Below are positions 47,460 to 55,560 of a DNA stretch of 64,000 nt, in pieces. The position numbers were made by a program, and so were the translations under genes. The stretch covers positions 48,859 to 112,858 of the forward strand of contig LNIY01000002.1 of NCBI GenBank assembly GCA_001449105.1, given 5' to 3'. Source of the stretch: Caulobacter vibrioides. GTDB taxonomy: Bacteria > Pseudomonadota > Alphaproteobacteria > Caulobacterales > Caulobacteraceae. The notes under the pieces were generated by a model. It saw only the letters and a list, made by a program, of their open reading frames with translations. It did not search any database and was not told the DNA's origin. How positions within the stretch are numbered: the first letter of the stretch is position 1; every line of letters starts with the position of its first letter.

Positions 47460-47493
47460 AATAAGTCGCTGTGAAATAAGTCGCTGTGAAACG
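47449..47493 (+). repeat. Tandem 15-bp repeat (three copies) spanning the fabD stop
   Basis: Copies at 47449-47463, 47464-47478 and 47479-47493 read AGTCGCTKTGAAATA with minor changes. The first copy holds the final codons and TGA of fabD; the next two lie just beyond it. Because the period is a multiple of three, each copy repeats the same in-frame stop, unless the copies are read in another frame. Confidence 0.9.
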
Positions 47494-47510
47494 CCTTGCC
47501 GCGTCCTTGT

Positions 47511-47584
47511 CCTTCGACAAGCTCAGGATGAGGACGTCAGGCGCGGCGACCCGTTTGGAATCCTCACCCTGAGCCTGTCGAAGG
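47511..47584. repeat. Intergenic inverted repeat, family C (24-bp arms)
   Basis: Arms 47511-47534 and 47561-47584 are inverse copies with two mismatches (CCTTCGACARGCTCAGGRTG core), separated by 26 bases. This dyad type (CCTTCGACAAGCTCAGG) occurs between genes in many alphaproteobacteria. Here it lies between fabD and fabG. Confidence 0.85.
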
Positions 47585-47627
47585 GCGAGGATTTCACTCC
47601 CAATCCCCTCCGAACCGGAGAACTCAA

Positions 47628-48368
47628 ATGTTCGACCTCACCGGCAAGACCGCTCTCGTCACCGGCGCCACCGGCGGCATCGGCGGCGCCATCGCCCGCG
47701 CCCTGCACGGCCAGGGCGCCCACGTCGTCCTCTCGGGCACCCGCGAATCGGCGCTGACCGAGCTGAAGAACGAGCTGGGCGAGCGCGCCTCGTTCGTCGT
47801 GGCGAATCTCTCGGACGCCGAACAGGTCGACGGCCTGGTCGCCAAGGCCGAGGAAGCCGCCGGCGCCCCGCTCGACATCGTCATCGCCAACGCCGGCATC
47901 ACCCGCGACGGCCTGATCGTGCGCATGAAGGACGAGGACTGGGACACCGTCATCAAGGTGAACCTGGAAGGCTACTTCCGCCTGGCCCGCGCCGCCGCCA
48001 AGGGCATGATGAAGCGCCGCGCCGGCCGCATCATCGGCATCACCTCGATCGTGGGCGTCACCGGCAACCCCGGCCAGACCAACTACGCGGCCTCGAAGGC
48101 CGGAATGATCGGGTTTTCCAAGGCCTTGGCCCAGGAACTGGCCAGCCGCGGCGTGACCGTCAACTGCGTCGCCCCCGGCTTCATCGCCAGCCCGATGACC
48201 GACGCCCTGAACGACCAGCAGAAGGTCGGCATCCTGTCGACCATTCCGGCCGGCAAGCTGGGCGAGGGGAGCGATATCGCCGCCGCCTGCGTTTACCTGG
48301 CCAGCGATCAGGGCGGTTACGTCACCGGTCAGACCTTGCACGTCAACGGCGGCATGGCCATGATCTAG
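47628..48368 (+). CDS. fabG: 3-oxoacyl-[ACP] reductase
   Basis: This NADPH-dependent SDR reduces 3-ketoacyl-ACP. The 246-aa protein has VTGATGGIGGAIARALHG, NAGITRDGLIVRM, the catalytic ITSIVGVTGNPGQTNYAASK with Ser, Tyr and Lys, and VAPGFIASPMTDAL. CCGGAGAACTCAA precedes the ATG. Between fabD and acpP, the standard place. Confidence 0.97.
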   Translation: MFDLTGKTALVTGATGGIGGAIARALHGQGAHVVLSGTRESALTELKNELGERASFVVANLSDAEQVDGLVAKAEEAAGAPLDIVIANAGITRDGLIVRMKDEDWDTVIKVNLEGYFRLARAAAKGMMKRRAGRIIGITSIVGVTGNPGQTNYAASKAGMIGFSKALAQELASRGVTVNCVAPGFIASPMTDALNDQQKVGILSTIPAGKLGEGSDIAAACVYLASDQGGYVTGQTLHVNGGMAMI

Positions 48369-48409
48369 GCGAACGCCGCCTTGGTCCACAATGGCCATGC
48401 TTCTTGGCG

Positions 48410-48457
48410 GCTGACCCGCTGGTCACCCGAAAAGGAACGTGATAGGCGGTGACCCGA
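48410..48457. promoter_or_regulatory. Cluster of GTGACC-like heptamers upstream of acpP
   Basis: Three similar decamers lie 75-120 bases before the acpP start: GCTGACCCGC (48410), GGTCACCCGA (48421) and GGTGACCCGA (48448). The GGTCACC and GGTGACC cores are also inverse copies of each other, centred 27 bases apart. This could be an operator for acpP, whose product is needed at high and balanced level. No regulator is implied by the sequence. Confidence 0.3.
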
Positions 48458-48530
48458 CATCTCGCGGACGGTGAAAACGATTTCATACCGTCCGTGGGGT
48501 AAACAGATTTCAAAACGAGGGACTAACAGA

Positions 48531-48770
48531 ATGTCCGACATTCTCGAGCGCGTGCGTAAGATCGTCATCGAACACCTGGATGCCGATCCCGAGAAGGTCA
48601 CCGAGAAGGCCAGCTTCATCGACGACCTGGGCGCCGACAGCCTCGACAACGTCGAGCTCGTGATGGCGTTCGAAGAAGAATTCGACATCGAAATTCCGGA
48701 CGACGCCGCCGAGCACATCCAGACGGTTGGCGACGCCGTGAAGTTCATCACGGAAAAGACCGGCGCCTAA
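48531..48770 (+). CDS. acpP: Acyl carrier protein
   Basis: The 79-aa carrier of all fatty acyl intermediates. The phosphopantetheine attachment Ser37 sits in [20 protein letters not shown], and the acidic sequence elsewhere is typical. The frame is open from 48471, but ATG 48531 gives the usual N-terminus [16 protein letters not shown]. The 161-base upstream gap holds a repeat cluster that may be regulatory. Confidence 0.98.
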   Translation: MSDILERVRKIVIEHLDADPEKVTEKASFIDDLGADSLDNVELVMAFEEEFDIEIPDDAAEHIQTVGDAVKFITEKTGA

Positions 48771-48945
48771 GGGCGTCGGGTTCGTACCCTCACGGGCGAA
48801 CAGCACTATCAGCCGCCGCGCAGCACGGGCTCTTGCCATCGTGCGCGCGGCGGTTTTCGTATGTGGCCAAGATTCGCGCCGCAACCTGGCTTAGGGCTTT
48901 CGCCTTTCGTCTGGGCCGGCGCGTCGGAAGGTTTGGGAGCAATCC

Positions 48946-50226
48946 ATGCGTAGAGTCGTCGTCACCGGGCTGGGCCTGCTGACTCCTCTGGGCCAGGGCG
49001 TCGAAGTGTCCTGGAAGAACATCGTGGCCGGCAAGTCCGGCGCGGGCCGCATCACCGCTTTCGACCCGACCGACTACGCCTGCCAGGTCGCCTGCGAAGT
49101 GCCGCGCGTCGATGGCCGTGGCGGAGGCGGTCCGGACGTCGAAGGCTCGTTCGACCCCGACCAGACCATGAGCCCGCGCGACCAGAAGCGCGTGGACGAC
49201 TTCATCCTGTACGGCATCGCCGCCGCGGACGAAGCCGTGAAGGACTCGGGCTGGGTTCCGGAGACCGACGAGCAGAAGTGGCGCACGGGCGTCATCCTCG
49301 GCTCGGGCATCGGCGGCCTGTCGACCATCGCCGACACCGCGCTGGAGCTGGAAGCCAAGGGCCCGCGCCGCGTCAGCCCGTTCTTCATCTCCTCGGCCCT
49401 GATCAACCTGATCTCGGGCCAGGTCTCGATCAAGTACGGCTTCAAGGGCCCCAACCACGCCGTGGTCACGGCCTGCGCCACCGGCGCCCACGCCATCGGC
49501 GACGCCATGCGCCTGATCAAGTACGGCGACGCCGACGTGATGATCGCCGGCGGCGCCGAAGCGGCCGTCTGCAAGCTGGGCATCGCCGGCTTCATCGCCT
49601 GCCGCGCGGTCGCCACCGACTTCAACGACACGCCCGAGAAGGCCTCGCGTCCCTACGACAAGGATCGCGGCGGTTTCGTCATGGGTGAAGGCGCCGGCGT
49701 CGTCGTGCTCGAGGAGTACGAGCACGCCAAGGCCCGCGGCGCGAAGATCTACGCCGAAGTGGTCGGCTACGGCCTGTCGGGCGACGCCTATCACATCACC
49801 GCCCCGTCGGAGAACGGCGAAGGCGGTGGGCGCGCCCTGGCCGCGGCCGTCAGGGACGCGGGCCTCCAGCCCTCGGACATCGACTACATCAACGCCCACG
49901 GCACCTCGACCATGGCCGACGGCCTGGAAGCCGGCGCCGTGGCCGCGTTCCTCGGCGACCACGCCAAGAACGTGGTGATGTCGTCGACCAAGTCGATGAC
50001 CGGCCACCTGCTGGGCGCGGCCGGCGCGATCGAGTCGATCTTCTCGATCCTGGCCATTCGTGACCAGGTCGCGCCGCCGACCATCAACCTCGACAATCCC
50101 GACGTCGACGTGCCGATGAACCTGGCGCCCCACAAGGCCGTGCCGATGAAGATCGACGTGGCCGTGTCCAACAGCTTCGGCTTCGGCGGCACCAACGCCT
50201 CCGTCGTGTTCCGTAAAATCTCGTGA
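48946..50226 (+). CDS. fabF: 3-oxoacyl-[ACP] synthase II
   Basis: FabF elongates acyl-ACP by Claisen condensation with malonyl-ACP. The 426-aa protein has the N-terminal VVVTGLGLLTPLGQG, the active-site Cys in AVVTACATGAHAIGDAMR, the two His in NAHGTSTMADGL and SMTGHLLGAAGA, and the C-terminal NSFGFGGTNASVVF. It has an insert near residues 50-65 (DGRGGGGPDVEGS). A 14-bp duplication covers its stop codon and the mltG start. Confidence 0.97.
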   Translation: MRRVVVTGLGLLTPLGQGVEVSWKNIVAGKSGAGRITAFDPTDYACQVACEVPRVDGRGGGGPDVEGSFDPDQTMSPRDQKRVDDFILYGIAAADEAVKDSGWVPETDEQKWRTGVILGSGIGGLSTIADTALELEAKGPRRVSPFFISSALINLISGQVSIKYGFKGPNHAVVTACATGAHAIGDAMRLIKYGDADVMIAGGAEAAVCKLGIAGFIACRAVATDFNDTPEKASRPYDKDRGGFVMGEGAGVVVLEEYEHAKARGAKIYAEVVGYGLSGDAYHITAPSENGEGGGRALAAAVRDAGLQPSDIDYINAHGTSTMADGLEAGAVAAFLGDHAKNVVMSSTKSMTGHLLGAAGAIESIFSILAIRDQVAPPTINLDNPDVDVPMNLAPHKAVPMKIDVAVSNSFGFGGTNASVVFRKIS

Positions 50227-50246
50227 GCCAAGTCTCGTGAGCAAGC
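50219..50246 (+). repeat. 14-bp tandem duplication across the fabF stop / mltG start
   Basis: TCTCGTGAGC begins at 50219 and again at 50233, a 14-base period. The first copy contains the fabF stop TGA; the second contains the GTG start of mltG. Deleting one copy would leave a GTGA stop/start overlap, so the duplication appears to have uncoupled the two genes. Confidence 0.85.
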
Positions 50247-51334
50247 CGCCGCGTCCGCAAAAGAAGGCTGCGGCGCCCAAGCGGGCGTCGAAGGCCCGCA
50301 AGCGGGAGACCGCCACCCTGGGACGTCGCCTGGCCGCCATGGCCGGCGGCGGCCTCGTGGTCGCTGCGGTCGCGGCCCTCGCCCTCGGCGGCGGGGCGGT
50401 CTGGCTCTACGGCGGGCCGGGCCCCAAGGCCAGGAACGGCGAATACACCTCGGTGGTGCTCCGCCGCGGCGCCAGCGTCTCGGAGATCGCCGGGGCGCTG
50501 GAAGCCGGCGGGGCGATCCGCTCCTCGTCGCTGTTCCTGACTGCCGCCCAGGTCACCGGCGCGGCGCGTCGGCTGAAGGCCGGCGAATACGAATTCCCCA
50601 ACCGCGCCTCGCTCTCCACCGTCCTGGCCATGGTCCGCGACGGCAAGGTGGTGCGCCACCAGGTCACCGTGCCCGAGGGCGTGACCTCCGAGATGGTCGT
50701 CGAGATCCTGCAGCGCTCGCCCGTGCTGGTCGGCGACGTGCCGACCCCGCCGGAAGGCGCCGTCCTGCCCGAGACCTACCAGGTCGAGCGCGGCGAGGAA
50801 CGGGCCGCCGTCCTGCAGCGGATGATGGACGACCGCGACAAGGTGCTGAACGCCCTGTGGGAGCAGCGCCAGGCCGGCCTGCCGTTCCAGACCAAGGACG
50901 AGGCCGTCACCCTGGCCTCGATCGTCGAGAAGGAAACGGCCCTGGCCAGCGAGCGTCCGCGCGTGGCGGCCCTGTTCACCAACCGCCTGCGGCTGGGGAT
51001 GCGTCTGGATACAGATCCGACGGTGATCTACGGCATCACCCGCGGCCGGCCGCTGGGCCGGGGCCTGCGCCGTTCGGAACTCGATACCTTCACGCCCTAC
51101 AACACCTACAAGATCACCGGCCTGCCGCCGACGCCGATCGCCAATCCCGGCCGCGAGGCCCTGGCGGCGGTGATGAACCCGCCCAAGACCGACGAGCTCT
51201 ACTTCGTCGCCGACGGCACCGGCGGGCACGTCTTCGCCAAGACCTACGAAGAGCACGAGCGCAACGTCGCCCAGTGGCGGCAGATCGAGCGTCAGGCCAA
51301 GGCGGCCACGGCTTCGGAAACTGCAGGGAACTGA
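50237..51334 (+). CDS. mltG: Endolytic murein transglycosylase MltG
   Basis: MltG cuts nascent peptidoglycan strands and ends glycan synthesis. The 365-aa protein has a basic cytoplasmic N-terminus (PPRPQKKAAAPKRASKARKR), one membrane helix (about residues 35-58), a LysM-like subdomain and the YceG catalytic domain with the Glu in TLASIVEKETALASERP and RLRLGMRLDTDPTVIYG near it. GTG 50237 is the start. It precedes yicC and gmk on the same strand. Confidence 0.93.
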   Translation: MSKPPRPQKKAAAPKRASKARKRETATLGRRLAAMAGGGLVVAAVAALALGGGAVWLYGGPGPKARNGEYTSVVLRRGASVSEIAGALEAGGAIRSSSLFLTAAQVTGAARRLKAGEYEFPNRASLSTVLAMVRDGKVVRHQVTVPEGVTSEMVVEILQRSPVLVGDVPTPPEGAVLPETYQVERGEERAAVLQRMMDDRDKVLNALWEQRQAGLPFQTKDEAVTLASIVEKETALASERPRVAALFTNRLRLGMRLDTDPTVIYGITRGRPLGRGLRRSELDTFTPYNTYKITGLPPTPIANPGREALAAVMNPPKTDELYFVADGTGGHVFAKTYEEHERNVAQWRQIERQAKAATASETAGN

Positions 51335-51336
51335 CC

Positions 51337-52218
51337 ATGGCGCTCTCGGGCATGACCGGTTTCGCGCGTGTCGAGGGCGCTCTGGGAGACTGGAGCTGGG
51401 CCGTCGAGGCGCGCAGCGTCAACGGACGCAACCTCGAGACCCGCTTCCGGGGCCCGCCGGGCCTCGAAAGCCTCGACCGGGCCGCCCGCGACGGCGCCCA
51501 GGGCCGCTTTCAGCGCGGCCAGCTCACCGTCGGCGTCCAGGCCCGCAAGGCCGAGGCCGCCGCCGCGCCGCAGGTCAATGTCGAGGTGCTCGAACGCTAC
51601 CTGAAGGCCGGTTCGCCCTATGTGGCCACCGGCATGGTCGGCAAGCCCAGCCTCGACGGCCTGCTGGCCCTGCGCGGCGTCATCGAGGTCCGCGAGGACG
51701 ACGAGAACGCCGAGGCCCGCGCCGCCCTGGAAGCCGCCATCGCCGCCAGCATCCACCAGGCCCTCGACGGTCTGAAGGCCGCGCGGCTGGAGGAGGGCGC
51801 CTCGCTCTCGCCGGTGCTCTTGGGCCTCGTGGACCGCATCGAAGCCCTGACGGGCCTCGCCGCCGCCGAGGCCGAGGGACAGCCGTCCATCCTCAAGCAG
51901 CGCTTCGAGCGCCGCATGACCGAACTTCTGGGCGAAAGCGCCTCGCAGGACCGCATCCTGCAGGAAGCCGCCGCCCTGGCCGTCAAGGCCGACGTCCGCG
52001 AGGAGCTGGACCGCCTGGCCGGCCACGTGGCCGCCGCGCGCACCCTGCTGTCGGGCGAAGGCGCGGCCGGCCGCCGCCTGGACTTCCTCTCGCAGGAGTT
52101 CATGCGCGAGGCCAACACCCTTTGCAGCAAGTCGGCGCTGACCGCGCTGACGGCCCACGGCCTCGAGCTGAAGGCCACGATCGAACAGTTTCGCGAACAG
52201 GTTCAGAATGTCGAATAA
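51337..52218 (+). CDS. yicC: YicC family endoribonuclease
   Basis: A 293-aa protein with the YicC N-terminal domain (MTGFARVEGALGDWSWAVEA, RSVNGRNLETRFRGPPGLES) and C-terminal DUF1732 (LDFLSQEFMREANTLCSKSA, ELKATIEQFREQVQNVE). E. coli YicC is an endoribonuclease that affects small-RNA turnover. The frame extends upstream inside mltG, but ATG 51337 matches the family. Its stop overlaps the gmk start; the yicC-gmk order is conserved. Confidence 0.93.
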   Translation: MALSGMTGFARVEGALGDWSWAVEARSVNGRNLETRFRGPPGLESLDRAARDGAQGRFQRGQLTVGVQARKAEAAAAPQVNVEVLERYLKAGSPYVATGMVGKPSLDGLLALRGVIEVREDDENAEARAALEAAIAASIHQALDGLKAARLEEGASLSPVLLGLVDRIEALTGLAAAEAEGQPSILKQRFERRMTELLGESASQDRILQEAAALAVKADVREELDRLAGHVAAARTLLSGEGAAGRRLDFLSQEFMREANTLCSKSALTALTAHGLELKATIEQFREQVQNVE

Positions 52219-52864
52219 CCCGGCCGACAAGAGCGGCCGCAAGCACCGCGGCCTCCTGCTGATGGTCGTCGCCCCCTCGGGCGTGGGCAAGACCTCGTTG
52301 ACCCGCCGCCTGGTGGCCGACCACGGCGACCTGCACCTGTCGATCAGCGCCACCACCCGCGAGCCGCGCCCCGGCGAGCACGACGGCCGCGACTACCACT
52401 TCGTCTCCAAGGACAAGTTCAAGGAGATGATCGAGGAGAACGCGTTCTTCGAGTGGGCCGAGGTCTACGGCAACTACTACGGCAGCCCCAAGGCCCCGAT
52501 CATGGAGGCGCTGGAGGGCGGCGAGAGCGTGCTGTTCGACATCGACTTCCAGGGCGCCATGAAGGTGCACGCCCAGGCCGGTCCCGACAGCGTGCTGGTC
52601 TACATCCTGCCGCCGTCCCTGGCCGAGATGAGCCGTCGCCTGCACGCCCGCAGCCAGGACAGCGAGGAAGTCATCGCCCGTCGCCTGTCGCGCGCCAAGG
52701 ACGAGGTCGCCGCCTGGGAGAAGTTCGACTACGTCGTGCTCAACGACGACTTCGACAAGGCCTACGCGGACCTGGCCCACATCTACCACGCCGAACGCCA
52801 GAAGCGCTCGCGCAACCCCTGGATCGGCGACCTGGTCGGCGACCTGCTGGCGGAAGATATCTGA
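52208..52864 (+). CDS. gmk: Guanylate kinase
   Basis: Converts GMP to GDP with ATP. The 218-aa protein has the P-loop VVAPSGVGKTSLTRRLV, the GMP-binding ISATTREPRPGEHDGRDYHF region and FEWAEVYGNYYGSPK, and the lid arginines RRLHARSQDSEEVIARRL. ATG 52208 lies 11 bases inside yicC, so translation is probably coupled. Length is standard. Confidence 0.97.
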   Translation: MSNNPADKSGRKHRGLLLMVVAPSGVGKTSLTRRLVADHGDLHLSISATTREPRPGEHDGRDYHFVSKDKFKEMIEENAFFEWAEVYGNYYGSPKAPIMEALEGGESVLFDIDFQGAMKVHAQAGPDSVLVYILPPSLAEMSRRLHARSQDSEEVIARRLSRAKDEVAAWEKFDYVVLNDDFDKAYADLAHIYHAERQKRSRNPWIGDLVGDLLAEDI

Positions 52865-52908
52865 GGGCGCGGGCGGAAAAGTCCCCGGCCTTTCCCCATT
52901 TTCCGATG

Positions 52909-53006
52909 TTCCCCGCGAAGGCGGGGATCCAAGCGGCCTTAGCAGGCCCGTCTTCGGCCTCCGCTCCACCCTGAACCCCAGCTTGGTTCCCCGCCTTCGC
53001 GGGGGA
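52909..53006. repeat. Intergenic inverted repeat, family D (26-bp arms)
   Basis: Arms 52909-52934 and 52981-53006 are inverse copies with two mismatches. Each arm is itself a hairpin of CCCCGC-GAAG-GCGGGG type followed by ATCCAAGC or its inverse. The 46-base middle is unrelated. It lies between the convergent gmk and response-regulator genes and could serve as a two-way terminator. Confidence 0.8.
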
Positions 53007-53036
53007 CTGAGCGGGTTGGGGAATGACCGGGCGGTT

Positions 53037-53435
53037 CTAGTAGTGAAAGCTGCCGCTTTCGCGCGGCTGGATCAGCTCGCGGGCCCGCAGCACCAGCTGG
53101 GTGGGCGTGAACGGCTTCATCATGTAGGTCGTCGCGCCCGCGCTCATGGCCTCGACCACGCGGTCGAGCCGGCGCTCGCCGGTCATGATCACCACCGGCA
53201 CCTCGCGACCCCAGTCGCTGGCCCGCAGGCGGCGCAGGACCTCGATCCCCGTTTCGCCGGGCATGCGCACATCGAGAAAGACGATCGCCGGGTGTCGGTC
53301 CTGCACGTCCGCCAGAAGGCGCTGGGCGTCCTCGGCCGTCTCCACGTCGAAACCGCCGCCGTCGAGCGCGGTCGACACGAACTCCAGCATCAGCGGGTCG
53401 TCGTCGATCACCAGGGCCAGGGGACGAGACGTCAT
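53037..53435 (-). CDS. Single-domain response regulator
   Basis: A 132-aa receiver domain with no output domain. The acidic pocket is Asp11-13 (IDDDPLML), the phosphoacceptor is Asp55 (IVFLDVRMPG), Thr at about 85 (VVIMTGERRL) and Lys107 (MMKPFTP). Such stand-alone receivers act as phosphate shuttles or by binding another protein. It follows a shortened receiver gene by 19 bases on the same strand. No histidine kinase is in the window. Confidence 0.92.
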   Translation of the reverse strand: MTSRPLALVIDDDPLMLEFVSTALDGGGFDVETAEDAQRLLADVQDRHPAIVFLDVRMPGETGIEVLRRLRASDWGREVPVVIMTGERRLDRVVEAMSAGATTYMMKPFTPTQLVLRARELIQPRESGSFHY

Positions 53436-53454
53436 GCGGAACTCCAGGAACGCG

Positions 53455-53640
53455 TCACAACCAGACGCGGGACTGATTCTTGGTCGCCGCCCGCGCCTGC
53501 GCCGGCAGGTCGGCGGCGGAGAAGGGCTTGAGCACGTAGCCGACGACGCCGGCCTCCATCGCGGCCTTGACGAATTCCGTCACCAGCGGGTCGTCGTCGA
53601 CGACCAGGACCAAGTGTTGCTGATCGGCTGCGGGCTGCAT
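53455..53640 (-). pseudogene. Receiver-domain remnant lacking the central part
   Basis: A 61-aa open frame that begins as a receiver (LVLVVDDDPLVTEFV, acidic triad at residues 15-17) and then continues directly with what is normally the end of the domain (KAAMEAGVVGYVLKPFSAAD, conserved Lys38). About 60 residues, with the phosphoacceptor Asp and the Thr/Ser, are missing, as if an in-frame internal deletion had occurred. A good ribosome binding site (GGAGGA, 9-13 bases before ATG) remains. It may still be translated, but cannot be phosphorylated normally. Confidence 0.75.
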
Positions 53641-53692
53641 GTGGTGAAGATTCCTCCACCTGACCGCGAATGCAAGCCGTGGCTGCGCCGTC

Positions 53693-54526
53693 TCAGGCCT
53701 TGAGCAGCGCCGCCGCCAGGGCCTGGAAGCCTTCGATGGGGATGGTCTCGGCCCGCGCGTCGGGATCGATGCCGGCCGCCTCGCACAGCGCGCCGCCGCC
53801 GATCGGCTTGAGGCTGGAGCGCAGCATCTTGCGGCGCTGGCCGAAGGCCGCCGCCGTCACCCGCTCCAGCGCCGAGACCAGCGCCTTGTCCGGCGCGGGC
53901 TCCAGCGGGACCAGGCGCGCCACGGCCGAGGCCACCTTGGGCGGCGGGGTGAAGGCGCGGGCCGGCAGGTCCATGACCACCTTGGCGCTGCACACGGTCT
54001 GCGACAGCACCGCCAGGCGCCCGTAGGCGTCGTCGTCCTCCTGGGCGGCGATGCGGTCGGCGACCTCCTTCTGGAACATCAGGGTCATCGACAGCGGCCG
54101 GAAGGGCCCGGTGAGCCAGTTGATCAGCAGCTGGGTGCCGACGTTGTAGGGCAGGTTTGAAACCATGTGCGCCGGGCCGCCGTCCGCCAGGGCGGCCATG
54201 TCGGCGCGCAGGGCGTCGCCCTCGACCAGGGTCAGGCGGCCGTCGGCGGCGTCGGCCAGCTCGCCCAGCAGCGGCAGGAAGCGGCTGTCCTTCTCGATCG
54301 CCACCACCTTGGCGCCGGTTTCCAGCAGGGCCCGCGTCAGGCCGCCCGGGCCGGGGCCGACCTCGATCACCGTGTCGCCTTGCCCGACTTCCGCCAGGCG
54401 CGCGATCTTGCGGGTGATGTTGAGGTCGAGCAGGAAGTGCTGGCCGAAGCTCTTGCGGGCCAGCAGGCCGTGGCGTTCGAGCGCCTCACGCAGCGGTGGC
54501 AGGTCGGCGAGGGAAGGGGTCGTCAT
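53693..54526 (-). CDS. rsmA: 16S rRNA (adenine1518/1519-N6)-dimethyltransferase
   Basis: RsmA (KsgA) dimethylates two adjacent adenines in the 16S rRNA 3' hairpin late in 30S assembly. The 277-aa protein has KSFGQHFLLDLNITRKIARL, SAM motif VIEVGPGPGGLTRALL (about 54-69), the catalytic NLPYNVGTQLLINWL and the C-terminal helical domain with FGQRRKMLRSSLKP. It follows pdxA by 32 bases, the usual surA-pdxA-rsmA order. Confidence 0.96.
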   Translation of the reverse strand: MTTPSLADLPPLREALERHGLLARKSFGQHFLLDLNITRKIARLAEVGQGDTVIEVGPGPGGLTRALLETGAKVVAIEKDSRFLPLLGELADAADGRLTLVEGDALRADMAALADGGPAHMVSNLPYNVGTQLLINWLTGPFRPLSMTLMFQKEVADRIAAQEDDDAYGRLAVLSQTVCSAKVVMDLPARAFTPPPKVASAVARLVPLEPAPDKALVSALERVTAAAFGQRRKMLRSSLKPIGGGALCEAAGIDPDARAETIPIEGFQALAAALLKA

Positions 54527-54558
54527 CGCCTCCCTCTAGAGGCAAAACCGTCGAAAGC

Positions 54559-55560
54559 CTAGGCGTTGCGCCGCGCGGCGATCTCGGCCGCCATGCGGAT
54601 GGCGGCGATCAGGCTGTCGGGACGGGCCAGTCCGCGCCCGGCGATGTCGAAGCCGGTGCCGTGATCGGGCGAGGTGCGCACGATCGGCAGGCCCAGCGTC
54701 ACGTTCACCCCGCCCCAGAAGTCGAGCATCTTCACCGGGATGAGGGCCTGGTCGTGATACATGCACAGCACCGCGTCGTAGGTGGCGCGGGCGTCGGCGT
54801 GGAACAGGCTGTCGGCGGGCGAGGGGCCGCGGGCGTCGACGCCGCGGGCGCGCAGGGCCTCGACCGCCGGGATGATCGTCTCGATCTCCTCGCGGCCCAG
54901 GGCTCCGCCTTCGCCGGCGTGCGGGTTCAGCGCGGCCACGGCCAGGCGCGGCGCGGCGATGCCGAAATCGGTCTTCATGGCCTGGGCGGTGACCAGGCCC
55001 GCCTCGACGATGCGCTGCACGCTCAGCGCGGCCGGCACGCTGCCCACCGACTGGTGGATGGTCACCAGCGTGGCGCGCAGGTCCTTGGCGGTCAGCATCA
55101 TCACCGGGCCGCGCGCGCCTTCGAAGGGAACGGGCGCGGTCAGTTCGGCGAGGAATTCGGTATGGCCGGGAAACTTGAAGCCGGCCTCGTACAGCGGGGC
55201 CTTGGCGATCGGCGCGGTGACCAGGCCCGCCACGGCGCCCGACAGCGCCAGGCCGACGCCCGTCTCTATGCAGCGGATGATCTGGGCGGCGTGGGCGCTG
55301 GAAGGCTTGCCGGCCACCACCGGCGACTGCAGCGGCAGGTCCAGCACCGGCAGGGCCTCGCCGAACACCTGGGCGGCCTCGGCCGGCCCGGTGACGGGCC
55401 GCACCTTCACGCCGCCGCCGGCGGCGGCCAGGCTCTGCAGGTCGCCGACGGCCATGAACACCGGGCCGCTCTGGCGAAGCGCGGCCCAGGCCTTGGCGAT
55501 GATTTCGGGCCCGACGCCGGCGGGATCGCCGACGCTCAGGGCCAGGGTGTCTGTCTTCAC
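54559..55560 (-). CDS. pdxA: 4-hydroxythreonine-4-phosphate dehydrogenase
   Basis: PdxA oxidises 4-phosphohydroxy-L-threonine in the DXP-dependent route to pyridoxal 5'-phosphate. The 333-aa protein has VGDPAGVGPEIIAKAW, VTAPIAKAPLYEAGFKFPGH followed by TEFLA, NPHAGEGGALGREE and MYHDQALIPVKMLDF, with the metal-binding His residues. The start overlaps the surA stop (ATGA). Confidence 0.96.
   Translation of the reverse strand: MKTDTLALSVGDPAGVGPEIIAKAWAALRQSGPVFMAVGDLQSLAAAGGGVKVRPVTGPAEAAQVFGEALPVLDLPLQSPVVAGKPSSAHAAQIIRCIETGVGLALSGAVAGLVTAPIAKAPLYEAGFKFPGHTEFLAELTAPVPFEGARGPVMMLTAKDLRATLVTIHQSVGSVPAALSVQRIVEAGLVTAQAMKTDFGIAAPRLAVAALNPHAGEGGALGREEIETIIPAVEALRARGVDARGPSPADSLFHADARATYDAVLCMYHDQALIPVKMLDFWGGVNVTLGLPIVRTSPDHGTGFDIAGRGLARPDSLIAAIRMAAEIAARRNA

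Noticed and set aside
48790..50340. 516-codon minus-strand frame opposite fabF
   Set aside because: Antisense shadow of a well-defined FabF protein.
53455..53640. Frameshift or sequencing error as the cause of the short receiver
   Set aside because: The missing central segment is not present in any frame nearby, so a simple indel cannot explain it; a real internal deletion is more likely.
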